From: Phalacrocorax aristotelis
Taxonomy: Eukaryota > Chordata > Aves > Suliformes > Phalacrocoracidae
Assembly: GCF_949628215.1 (NCBI RefSeq)
Contig: NC_134279.1
Location: 14,287,541-14,351,540 of the forward strand
Direction of reading: 5' to 3'
Length of the DNA: 64,000 bases
In this document: positions 31,801 to 42,500 of the stretch, piece after piece
How positions within the stretch are numbered: position 1 is the stretch's first letter
Layout: each line of letters starts with the position of its first letter
Position numbers and translations under genes: made by a program
The notes under the pieces: generated by a model
The model's input: the letters and a program-made list of their open reading frames with translations, nothing else
Databases searched by the model: none
Told to the model about the DNA's origin: nothing

Positions 31801-33444
31801 GGCTGCTTACTTGCTCAGCTGCTTCGTCAGACCATCAGTAAGCTGAACAACGTAGGCATCACGGTGCTGGCTGTAACATCAGGTGCCACTGCTTGTGGTG
31901 CTGAGACGGCCAGAGCTCTGGGGATCAGGATAGATCCCGAAAGGATTCAGTGCACTTTCCAGCATCCACCTGGCTCTGCTCACAGCATCACCTACTTCTT
32001 TGACATTTGCCATGCGCTCCAGCTGATAAGGAATGCTCTGCAGTGCTTCCAGAAGATAGAGTGGCTCAGTGATGCCGTGTGGTGGCAGCATGTGGTGGAG
32101 CTGGCAGCTTTGCAGGAACAGAGGGTATTAGACCCATGCAGTCCTAAGTCAGGCAGACCTAGAATTGAGGAGAGTTACCACCTTAAGGTCAACCTTGCTA
32201 CCCTGTTGTTCAGTGAGGGTGTTGCTGATGCCCTGGAACACCTCCAGAAGCTGGGTCTGGCCTCATTCCAGAACTGCAGTGGGACTGTCAAGTTTGTGCG
32301 TTTGATGAGCTGTCTGTGCGATGTATTTCATGGCAAAGGTCCCTATAGAAGGAGACTTACAGGGCCTTTTCTAGCTACAAATTACACCAAAATAAGCTAC
32401 CTCTTTAATGAGGCCAAGAGCTTCTTTGTCACCTTAACAGACTCCATGGGGAGATACGTTATTAAGAGCAAACGTAAACTAGGGTTTCTGAGTTTCTTGC
32501 TCAATGCTGAAAGCCTCAAGTGGCTTTATGCTAACTATGTATGTCCAGAAGGGAATCCTTCCCACCACCTCCTGACCTGTGCCTTCAGCCTTGACCCACT
32601 GGAGGTGTTTCTCAGGGCCCTCCAGCAAGCCTGTGGCAGCAGCGGGAGCCCCACCTGCACTGTGTTCCAGGCTGCTTATCACAAACTGCTGGCCAGCTGC
32701 AGCCTGGCACCAGGCTCACCACACAGCAATGGCTCAGACAACATGAGTTCCTTGGACATATCCCTGTCTCGTAGAAGAGATCTGACCCTTGGCAGCATTC
32801 GTGCTCAGTATAACCCAGCTTGTGGGAGGACACTGGCAACAGAGTACCCCTATTGTGCAGGCCTGCTTTTGCGTGGCTCTGCACTGAGTAATGCACTGAC
32901 AGATCTATCACTGCATGCACAGAGCATCACCTGCACTGCAGGCTTCATTGCTGAGCAGTTAGCCTCTGACTTGCAATGCGAGGCTTGTCTTGCTTCCCTC
33001 TTTGAGTCAGATGAGAGCAGGCTAAGATGTGGGTCAGTGCTGTACATAAAAAAGATAGGTGGAGTGAGTCTGCCCTCAGCAAGTGTGTACCACATAACAA
33101 GCATTTTGGAACAAGGCCTAAACCGGTATGGCAAAGTAGGAGACAGCAACAACACCAAGCTATGGCATTTGTCTCTAGAACAGAAAGTCTTCCAGGAGCT
33201 TCTGGGAGAAAGTCCCCTCTTCCCCACCCTCACAAACCACTTATTTGATGGTGAGTTGTGTGTCAACAATCATTACACAATCTTAGTAAAGGCAATAACA
33301 CGACGTTATTTAAACATCAGAACAAACCATGCCGAATACCTCAACTTGAAATACCCTTGTGGAAGGCAGAGACTGAAGGGAAAACGTTTACTTCCATCAC
33401 CACTAGGCAGCTGTCAGTCAAGCCAAACCCACACAGGGTCATGA
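28735..33444 (+). CDS. THAP9: THAP9, domesticated P-element-like transposase with THAP zinc finger
   Basis: Five exons join in frame into 892 residues (human 903). Residues 1-92 are a complete C2CH THAP domain: C5, C10, C62, H65, W38, P29 and the AVPSRF box. Residues 93-193 form a proline/glutamine/alanine-rich linker. From about 194 the sequence follows human THAP9 and the P-element transposase family, including NAESLKWLY and the C-terminal AGFIAEQL...CEAC segment. Human THAP9 is reported to mobilise Drosophila P elements. Of the acidic residues proposed for its RNase-H-like site, this protein keeps D303 (GFVD), D413 (YFFD) and E613 (PLEVF), but has G373 (TSGAT) where human has D374. There are no premature stops and no terminal inverted repeats, so this is a domesticated gene, not an intact transposon. 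It is divergent from SEC31A and convergent with LIN54. Confidence 0.94.
28902..29097 (+). CDS. THAP9: THAP9 exon 2 (rest of THAP domain)
   Basis: It encodes FPVDAAQRREWIRAVNRVDP, PGPGAILCSRHF (ligands C62, H65) and GAVPSRFPQP. It is phase 0 at its end. Acceptor GCCGCAG, donor CCG|GTGCGT. Confidence 0.95.
29186..29486 (+). CDS. THAP9: THAP9 exon 3 (linker)
   Basis: It encodes a diverged linker with anchors ALKQPLP, DHNYSLQ and LSEETVSLLQAHFS that match human. The stretch between the anchors is rich in P, Q, A and G and is shorter than in human. It ends in phase 1 at TCAG|GTACTG. Confidence 0.92.
29487..31493. other. THAP9 introns 3 and 4
   Basis: Intron 3 (29487-30280) and intron 4 (30432-31493, GC-AG). 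Composition drops to AT-rich immediately after exon 3. No repeat family or RNA gene is recognised. Confidence 0.6.
30281..30431 (+). CDS. THAP9: THAP9 exon 4, ending at a GC donor
   Basis: Acceptor TCAAGCAG. It encodes SWRQMADYSPEMRQFACIL and YDYLRKIFPLPH, matching human. The only in-phase end is ACAAA|GCAAGT at 30431, a GC-type donor leaving two bases. The nearby GT sites (AA|GTTTTT, CAG|GTACTC) are out of phase with exon 5. Confidence 0.82.
31494..33444 (+). CDS. THAP9: THAP9 exon 5 (catalytic and C-terminal part)
   Basis: Acceptor TTTTTTCCAG|T. The first codon crosses the junction and is followed by WLSNNEAAAGFSNDIF, aligned to human WLSKCQPSPGFNSNIF. A single long exon runs 1951 nt to TGA at 33442-33444. 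It holds D303, G373, D413 and E613 and the C-terminal CEAC region. Confidence 0.95.
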
Positions 33445-33945
33445 GTACTACTGCTGTTCCAAGGAGTACTATCCCTTACTGAGGCTCAGCAACGGTCACA
33501 TCTAGACAACACACAAGGAAATGATGTGTCTTCCCATAATTTGGCCAGCAAAACTGGTGTTGATAAGTGGTAACTGCAAACCATCTGATCAGAGTTTGGC
33601 TGATCAAAGCAAGGAAATTCATCTAATCCTGTGTTCTATCCACCAATCCTGCAAAGCAGCTACGTATTTCATGAGACTTGTATGGCAGGTCAGGGTGAGC
33701 AACAGTTGCTCAGGATGCCTGGGAAAGTGGTAGGGGTCACTGCAGTGTCACCTGGAGGTGCTAGGTGGCTTAGTGCTGTGAGTGCTCTTGCCAGGAGAAA
33801 ACTGATCCATCTTCCATGCAGTTGGGTGGGATCACACATGCTAGTAATTCGATTTCACCAAAGCAGATCTTTAAAAAAGCTGGAGGCCAGAAAGCTTGCA
33901 GAGCTTTTACTTAAAAAGGAAAATAAAGATGTAAAGAAAAAAAAT
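33445..33945 (+). other. THAP9 3' UTR
   Basis: Untranslated sequence after the TGA. AATAAA at 33922-33927 is the first good polyadenylation signal, so cleavage is expected near 33940-33950. Confidence 0.55.
33922..33927 (+). terminator. THAP9 polyadenylation signal AATAAA
   Basis: A canonical hexamer 478 bases past the stop codon, in an A-rich stretch. Confidence 0.5.
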
Positions 33946-33949
33946 GGCA

Positions 33950-36710
33950 CTCAAGTTGTACACAAGCTCTGATCTCTACTCCTACATGTCTCAAACCACT
34001 AAAACTGTTTAAGTCTAGATCCTCTGAAGGTGGGACTGCACTATCAAACTGTACCCACTAAAGCCTCATTTTTTGCAAATGAGGTAAAGCAAAAAGGCTG
34101 TTGTCCATGAAGGTGAGGTGGCAGTGCTGTTGTGCCCAGGGGCCCCAGGCACCAGCATGTGGGTATGCTGCTGGAGGGTGAGTGTTTCAGGTCCTGTTAC
34201 ATGGCCCCATCAGGTCACCCACTCAACTGTGCCTCATGGCCCCATCTTCTCAGAGCTGGCATGTATCCCACAGCCCAGGGCACAAGGCAGTCTCCTTTTC
34301 AGATATTGTTTCCACTGATTACTTGAATCACAGATTTGATGCCACCAAGTAGGACAGGCTTCTTAGTTCATTTCTGTGGCAAGGAAGCTGCTTTGGTTTG
34401 CAGTGCTTTACCTGGAATAGTTTGACATAACTGCTGCTAAGCAGCTTCCCTTTGCCACACAGAACAGCAATTGCATCTACAGAGATGGAAGGCAACTGGT
34501 ATCCACAAAACTCTGGCTGTTTGGTTACTTCCAAGTTGCATGTTGGAGGTAAGATGAAAAATGGCAAACTGCCATGTCCCAGGGCAGGAATAATATTCAA
34601 GGTGCCATCCTGCTTACCAGTGACTTGACAAAACTTTCCCTCATTGGTTTGGGTTCTTCCTCCCCTTAGTCCTACCCACTTGTGGGAGCACAGCTGCTGC
34701 ACTCAATTCCTCAGGCTCTGCTTTGAGAGCAGCAGCACCACAGAACTTCACTTGTTCTGCTGGGAGTAGCAAACCAAAACCTCTAGACTTTTTTTCCAGT
34801 CCAATTACCTAATGCAAAGCTAGTTGAATCTATCACTGCCATGGAGCCATGCCAGCCACAAAAGACTGCAAGAAACTATTCCCCTCCCATGTGATTTTTA
34901 GAGCAACTGACAAAATGCTGCTGAAATCCCAGTGGTTGATTGGTTGCACTCACGTAGTGCTGTAACATTTGCATTGCCTAAACTTCTAGTCCCAATATGA
35001 GCTGAGCAGTAGGGAACAGGCACTTCCTTGCTGTGCATTTTTTTTCAGCTGGACATAAGCCAGCTGCCACTTCCTGTTTACATCTGAGGGAGCTTGTCTT
35101 GCTCAAGTCATACCAAGCTGCATCCTGAATGGGAAGCTCTTGCACAAAGATCTGCATGAACTCCTGGCTGCTGGGGTGAAGCTGTGAACATGGCAGGTGT
35201 GCTGTGCACAGGGCTTCCCCATTTCTGAATTCCTCATGGGTTTTGTGCAGTTGCTGCCGATCAGCCAACTGAGCCAGAGACCACTGCACAGATAGGCTGA
35301 CATCAGGCTCTGTGCATTCCTGTGGCTGACCTGCCCATACCCACAACCACCACAGTTTGTATATGCTTTTGTAGTTCACTAAAATATTGATGACAGATGT
35401 TTTCAAGAGATCTTGAGGAAGTTTTAAAGGGCTTGGTAGGATGATATTTGAGCAAAAGCACATTATTAGAAAAAAGCATGGCAGTTATCTAATTAACAAA
35501 GCTATCCAATATTATAAAAAAGCTTGACAGTTGCTATAGGAACCCTGTACCAATTGCCATTATTTTCCAAAAAAATACAGACCTGCTGTTTCCCACCACA
35601 GATACTGCTGGCTGTACTGACACTGCAGGAACTGTCATGTTTCAGTGGACTTTTTCAGCATTCATAACTCCACAATTGTGACCAAATGATTTGCCACACC
35701 ACTCCTTTTCCCAAAGGATCTTTTGGACACTGCTTTCTCTTCCCAGCAACTCCTTGCTCAGACATTCACCGTCTCGCTCTGAAACACCCTCACTCTTGCT
35801 AGCACCACACCCCCCATGAGGTCTACACGAGCCCACCCCAAGTCACTCTGAGCACCTCATTCCTTCTCTCATTCCTCCACTGCAGCCTAAGGTAACTAAC
35901 AGCCTTCTCCTGTGGCAGCTGGTGCGCTAGGGGTGGAAAAGCTCAGTCCAATAATATTTTTCATTTGCTCAACATCCTAACAATGCTCCTAAGACTCCCT
36001 GAGCATTGATCGTATACTACCTTTACCAAGTTGCTAAAAAAAGCTGAACGTAGAAACTGGATGCACAAAGCCAGGTTTTACTTTGGAGAAACAAACCACA
36101 AACTCTCTTAACTGACTTCTATTCCTTAATGCCACTGAGAAATACAACTTTGCAAAAGCCACTCACAAACCTTCTCCCCAAGACAGACATAAAAAGACAC
36201 AAATGCAACAAGAAACAGTGCATTGCATCTTGATAACAAGCAGTCTAAGAGTCTTGACAAAGTTTTGCCTCAAAGTTTTGCCCAGGGTCCTCAATAAGCT
36301 CTGTGGAATACCCTTGCTGTCTTCAAGGGCGCTGCAGAACGGCCTTGCACATCCTTCTACTCAGTCTGAGCTTAACTCTTGCCCAGTCAGTGCTCGTGAA
36401 AAAAATTATGCTTTCTCATTAGAGTTTAAAAGAAATTGAGAAATGATCATGTGGGCTCAACTATCTGGTGCTGGCTTGGTTGACACATTTTGGCCTTTTA
36501 TGAACTGTTCCACAATGTGTGATGAATTGCTAGGCACGACAGTATGCTAGTAACCAAGGGTTTACCTCTGGTAGGATTCGATCTCATGCTGAAAATCCAA
36601 GCCAGTACTTGCATCAGAAGTGGGTCTAGTGTTAACAGATTTATTTTCATGTTCCAGTGAAAATCTTCTGTGTGTATTTGTCAGTGCTGAAGGAAATGAG
36701 TGCAAAAAAA
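33950..36710. other. Intergenic space between convergent THAP9 and LIN54
   Basis: About 2.8 kb without a recognisable gene. Two fairly long minus-strand open frames (34978-35463 and 34328-34702) resemble no protein I know and have lengths expected by chance. No repeat family is recognised. Confidence 0.5.
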
Positions 36711-36714
36711 ATAT

Positions 36715-39307
36715 TTACAGAATAGTATAAATGTTTATTTTTCTTTGTGATTCATCTGACTTATTTGTACAATATAGAAAAGTGTACTCTGAATCGGTCT
36801 AGTAAATATAAATTTAATTTTTCTACTTTCAGATGTAAACAGAACTAGAAAATGAACCCTTGCCCCATTCCCAATTATGTAACTGGATGAACTTGACTGT
36901 AAATCTTGTCCAGCAGTTTGATGCAAATGGCTAAGGAAGTACAAAAACCAATTCACACATTCTACACCAGGGAGGGGGGAGAAAGGAATTCAAGCTTAAT
37001 ATTTGAAAAAAGCTTGTTCAAAACAAAATAGAAGAACTAAGAGCATTTGATTGCACCTTCAAAGTCTTTACAAGCGAAATATTCTCAAGCAATACCATCA
37101 TACATAATTACAACTGTAATCTAAATTTCACAAGTGTTTTTGCACACTGTATATAAATACACATCACGAAAGGTGCAATTTAGAGTAAGACACAGAATAT
37201 ATACAAAACTAACATGGATTGAAGTCTAAACAAAACAAGGCATATTGCAATCTGTTTGAAAAATAACGTAAGTAGGTATTACTTTATTCACTTACACTAA
37301 TTTACATTTATACAAATGTTACTGGACATACTGTATTAGGTCACTAAAAGTAAACTGAATATCTGCACTATCTACATGTAAAGTTACTGCACTGATTTTT
37401 AGTAAATCCAAATTCTAATTATGAAAAAAAGTGTTGCACAAGAGGTGGATTCCCTTTTCAGAGATTTGCACAAATATACTTGCTATTTATGCTCAGGGAG
37501 ATGTTAATAGCAGACAGGGCCTTTCAAATGGTGACTGGGAGGTCAAACCTTGTCTGCAAGGGCCATTCAACAGGCCCACCACCACTGCTGGCCACCTCCT
37601 AGGCCCTTTGTGCCCCCAAGGCATTTCAAGGAGACACCAGAGAAGGGAAAAAGGGCCTTTTGCTCAGTGCACAGGACTGTGGGGTGAAGACAGGAGTAGA
37701 AGCATCCTCCCATCCTATTGCCATCACACATGTAGGCACTTAACTCTGTTGCTGGTTTGCCTACCTCCTACCTTTCCCCAGCCTGGCCCTGCTAGAAACT
37801 TGGAGAAAGAGCTCTGCTGCATTTTTCTTTATTTACAGTTTTACAGGAGGAATACAAAATCCCTTTTGCAAAAACCTAGCTAGTTCAGGCTGAGTGAGAG
37901 ATAATAAAAACACCTGTGATTAAACATGGTTATTGACATTCATGGTAGGTAAGTAACCTCCCAGGTTAATTTTGCAAGTGTGTTGCACTATCAAAAATGG
38001 TATCTGAGATTGCCTGTAACAAATACTGAAAAAATCCCCTGCCCTAGTCTGTACACCGCTATAGTTGATTCCCCCTGCTGCCACACACCCCTCAACTCCA
38101 AGCTTTATGTAAAAGAATCCATCCATCTGTTTTGGTAGCAGTCCTGATTCTATGCTAGCATCCTCTCCGATCATGGCGCTCTCAGTCATTCTAAACAATA
38201 CTAAAAAAATAACCTTCCGACAAGTAAATTACCAACACACAGAAGCAGCATCCTGAAGACCCACAACCAGGTTGAATGTGATCCATACCTGCCTTGGTAA
38301 GTCGATACAGATGCAGATTGTCTTGAGTCCTCACTAAGACAACTCCACGGTCTCCAGTGACATCAGTTTCTCAGATGAACACTTTTCCAGAGTTACAGCT
38401 CAATCCTAGAAAACACAGTGGACCGCACATCCCTTCCTCCAGTGAGGGATTAGGCTGCTGCAGACCTCTGAAAAACCAAGCTTCATCTATGCAACAGCAT
38501 CGGTCTGCTGCACACTTAGGTTACACTGTAGACCAGGCAGACAGTCTGGTATTGCAGCATGGCTGCTTTTCCTCACTTCTGAAAACAGGCCACTGTCTCT
38601 GCCTTCAAGTTCCAGCTTAAACATTTGAGCTCTCAGCCACATACCTATCAAAAAATTTCCATTAATTTCATTTGCTTCTAAACCCCTTGGGCCCTGCTCC
38701 AGCAAGATTCTCTACCACTTGCCCAATGTTAAATCTGCAAGCAACCCCTCTGTATTATTACCTGTGTACTCCACAGTACTCTGTGCACTAAAGAAACTTG
38801 CTGTGTCAGGTCCTAAATACATGTACGCTTTCCATATATATGCTCATTTTTACATACTTCCTTTCAGAACTATCTTGGATCTTATTACATGCCTGTTGCC
38901 AAAAGTGTCACCTGGCTGTTGACACAACCTGTGTTTTCCTGTATGCACAAAGTTATGCAACTCCATAGACAGTAAATATATATTAAAATAATTTATATAT
39001 GCTCTTCAGGCATTTTTTCTGGGGAAAGGGGAGAACACATCTTATTTTTAAGAAACCCAAGGTAAAAGCTGTACATCAGGAAGAAGAATTGACCTTTAGA
39101 CATTGTCTTAAGTAGAAGAGGATTTAGCTAAGATTTAAAAGGCTCTACATCTTGTTATAAAAGATTTTTCTTGTTTCAATCTTACACAGGTCAATTTACA
39201 ACAAGCACCAAATTAACAAATGTTATCAAATCCTCTATGACAAACCAAAGTGTCCCTGTGCCTTAAGTGTTCTGTTCAGTCTGCTTTGTTGTGGCTCACA
39301 TGCATGG
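36715..39307 (-). other. LIN54 3' UTR
   Basis: About 2.6 kb of AT-rich sequence follows the stop. On the minus strand AATAAA occurs at 37833-37828, 37288-37283 and 36739-36734; the last is taken as the distal site. Two perfect Pumilio sites (TGTANATA) are present at 37205-37198 and 37376-37369. The 3' end is inferred from the signals only. Confidence 0.5.
36734..36739 (-). terminator. LIN54 distal polyadenylation signal AATAAA
   Basis: A canonical hexamer on the minus strand. Earlier copies at 37288 and 37833 could give shorter 3' ends. Confidence 0.4.
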
Positions 39308-39509
39308 TCAGCAGTTCATGGTGCAAGGGTCACTTTTGGACTTCCCTGCAGAGTTAATAACTCTCATCAAACAGCGTCCAAACTCCTCCAGGATCATGCG
39401 CTCTGCTGCAGCTTTTGACTTGCCCATTTTCTCTGCTTGCTCTGCCTGTGCGAGAAGGCATTCGCAGGTTGCATCAGCTACCTCCTTGGTTACAAATGTA
39501 AATGGCAGC
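39308..39509 (-). CDS. LIN54: LIN54 last coding exon (residues 734-800 and stop)
   Basis: It encodes [40 protein letters not shown] and ends DPCTMNC with TGA at 39310-39308. Confidence 0.97.
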
Positions 39510-42500
39510 CTGAAACAAAGAAAATTCCACTCGCTCTCAGCAAAAACACACAATGAACCTAACTCAAGGGCTGGGTAACTTTTTCGTACACGGACTGATG
39601 AGATTTCATCTGCCCCATTGCTTCCAATAGCCTTTAGACAATCAAGAGGGAGTGAAATGAACTGGTGGGCCGTTGTGCTTTGGTGCCTGCCTCCACTGAT
39701 GTACAATTTGAAGTAGACTTTGAAATGCACAGGTACATTGAACAATTCTCCAGCTTTTACCATAAGGGCAGCTCAACGATTACATCCTCTCAGTAAATGA
39801 GACACTTGTACTTCATGCTTCCTGTGAGCATATAGGCAACCATGAGAAGATAACACTTAGTTATGTGCTTGAACACAGCTATGCTTGTCATAACCTAGGT
39901 TCCACAGAAAGCAGTTGCATGAACAAAAAGCTCCATTCACGCGAGTGCTCCTGCTTTTACAACTTACACAGATAACATTCAAAGATGACAGGGACATACC
40001 TGTCACATCAAAAAGAAGAAACACATTAGAAGCAACTGAAACAGGGTGCTGCATTAACTTACTTCCCACCACCACTGCTGAGTGCTGGTGTTGGCCTTGT
40101 CAGCAGATCTGAGATCTGGGAAGATAATTTTGTCTTTGCAGCGGTCTGCTGCTGGACCCTAACTTCTGCAGCATCTGCTAAATGCATCAATGTCTTTCGC
40201 TCTGGGCTTTCTTCAAAATTTTTACAGCCAATGCATTTGCATATGGAAGAACACATGATTTTTGCCTGAAAGAAAGAAACAAACAAAACATGAGAAACCT
40301 GTTGCAACCTTGTCTCCCTTTATGACAAGCCACAACAAAAAGGAGATCTTGTTTTAATCTCTTACCAATTAGCCACTAGAAGCCCCCAAGTAGCAGGTTT
40401 TTTTCGTCAAAATTCTCACCTCAAACTGACTTGCCTTCCCAGAACATACACTTGAATCAAATGCAAATCAATGGTTTCCCACTGATCCCTTTCTTCACCA
40501 ACCTATTGTTTCTGGTGGAATTTAGGTGGATGAGCTGAGAGAGGTCAGTCTGCCACTGTCTTTACAGCCACAGACTGATCAGTTAACTGACACAACAACT
40601 TTTGCTTTTGTCTTCCACAGACATGTTCTATCCCAGAGCATCTGTAGGATGCTGCTTCAACTCCTCCTAGGGACTTGGTGCAGTAGATCTCTTTAGAAAA
40701 TACTGCTCTTCAGTAAAGGACAAATCCAAGCCTGAGTTCAAAGTTGCCGCATGGTCTAAAATTAGACTTATATAACAGAAGTTATCAGTTTTACCATATA
40801 CATTACTTTCTACATGCAAACTGCTGGAATAAGAGGTAACATTATAGCAATAGAAAAGAATAGAGAGAAAACATTATAGCAAAACAAAGGAGAAACAAAG
40901 CAAATCAGAGAAGTTGCAGCACTAAAGGGAAAAAGCCAGTATATCTTTAAGATGAGATAATACCTCATACCTCGTAACATTCGCAGTAGTTTTTGAGACA
41001 TCCCGAGCGTTTACAGTTACACCCTTTGCTGTGTCTCCGATCTGATTCTCCTTCCTTTCCTTTCCCTATTTTGGGCTTGAAGGCTTCAGGGTTTCTATCA
41101 AGGCAGGCCTGTCAATGCAGACCCAAAGGGTCAGTAACTGCATGCGGGGAACAGAATTTAGAGGTGCAATAAAAGAACTTAAGCCTTGCACATGTGGGAG
41201 GAGATCAGGGAATTATACATCCAACCCTGCCCTGTGCCGTAGCTTCAGAAAACACAAGCTAAACGGCTTTCATCCCAGGGGCAGGGGAAGACGCCCCTCA
41301 CCTTTATTGCTTTTTGCCTATCGTTTTCATGGTCCAGGTTGTTATAACAATTTGTACAGTTGCAGTTATTGCAGAATTCACCATTTGCAAAACAATCACA
41401 ATACCTGAAACAGAAGATGCAGAAGGTGTTTATAAACATGCCCATTACATCGGCATTAGTACTGATGGCAGTAGCAGAAGCTCCTAGTCTGATGATATGC
41501 ACATGCGCCAATAAGGGTAAGGGTCACCTATGCTCAGCTCCATGTATACAAGTGGTATAGCTCAAGGGTGCCCACCTTAGCTGATGTTCACATAGCACAG
41601 GTCCCCATAGCAGCAAAAGGAGCTAATACTACTTTCCCCTAGGGCAACTCCTGGGTGGCTGACCCACATATTGAGGGCCATCCTGCTGCAGCTGCCTCAT
41701 AGCCAGTTCAAGTCAGCCTTCAGGAGCTCTCAACAGCTGAAACAAAAGGCAACCAACTGGAATGCCAATCAACAGGCAGACTGACCAACACAGCAACAAG
41801 CCTTTTATTGTTAGTTCTGCCCATAGGTTGCTTGCAGCTGTGAACTGAGGCAGAGTTGGCCAAAGCAGGGATGGAAGAATAGAGAAGGAATAACAAGCAG
41901 TACACCTCATAGGCTTTGAAGCACAGGTAACTAGGGAAAGGATCTGAACGAGGATAAAACTGTAGTTATCAGAGACTTTTTAAAGGGATTAGTATATGAA
42001 TAAAAAGCAGCAAAATATTGACAGGAAAAGCCAATCACATTGCCATGCCTCTTATGTACCTCTGCTACCTCACACAGATCTGATACAAGCAGCACCACAT
42101 TCATCCCCAGCTCAAACATGGCTTTGGGCCACTACAAACTCTGGCACATTTCAATGCTTCCAGTACCACCTCCAGCTACAGCTGATAGAAACTGCTGATC
42201 CTCTTCAGTTGCTGTCCAAAATCCCGCTGGGAGTGTATGTTTATTTTTAGGAGCTTAAACCCCTTGCAAAACTGGCTTCCTGTGGCTTGCCCAGGGCAAC
42301 ACTACAAGAACTAGATTAGGGTTGCCCTGGAGTCCACTACAACCCTTATCAGGTTGAATTGCATTTTGGTGATTTTTAGAATCCTGAATGGTCCCAGGAA
42401 CAAACTACATCAAAAGCTTCTACAACTTGTAATAACTTTCCTTTCTGTCCTGTTTAAAATTCAGTAGTGGAATGGTCCTGGTTTCCAAAACAAACAGTGC

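Noticed and set aside
28600-34000. Terminal inverted repeats or target duplications that would mark THAP9 as an intact P-element-like transposon
   Set aside because: None seen by eye around the gene. Five-exon structure, shared synteny and a CpG-island promoter all indicate an old domesticated gene.
34328-35463. Two minus-strand open frames (161 and 124 codons) between THAP9 and LIN54, with a plausible donor between them
   Set aside because: They resemble no protein I know; lengths are within chance expectation. A protein search would be decisive; a conserved hit would reverse this.
36550-36600. A tRNA-like GGATTCGATC string
   Set aside because: No cloverleaf, acceptor stem or A box could be built around it on either strand.
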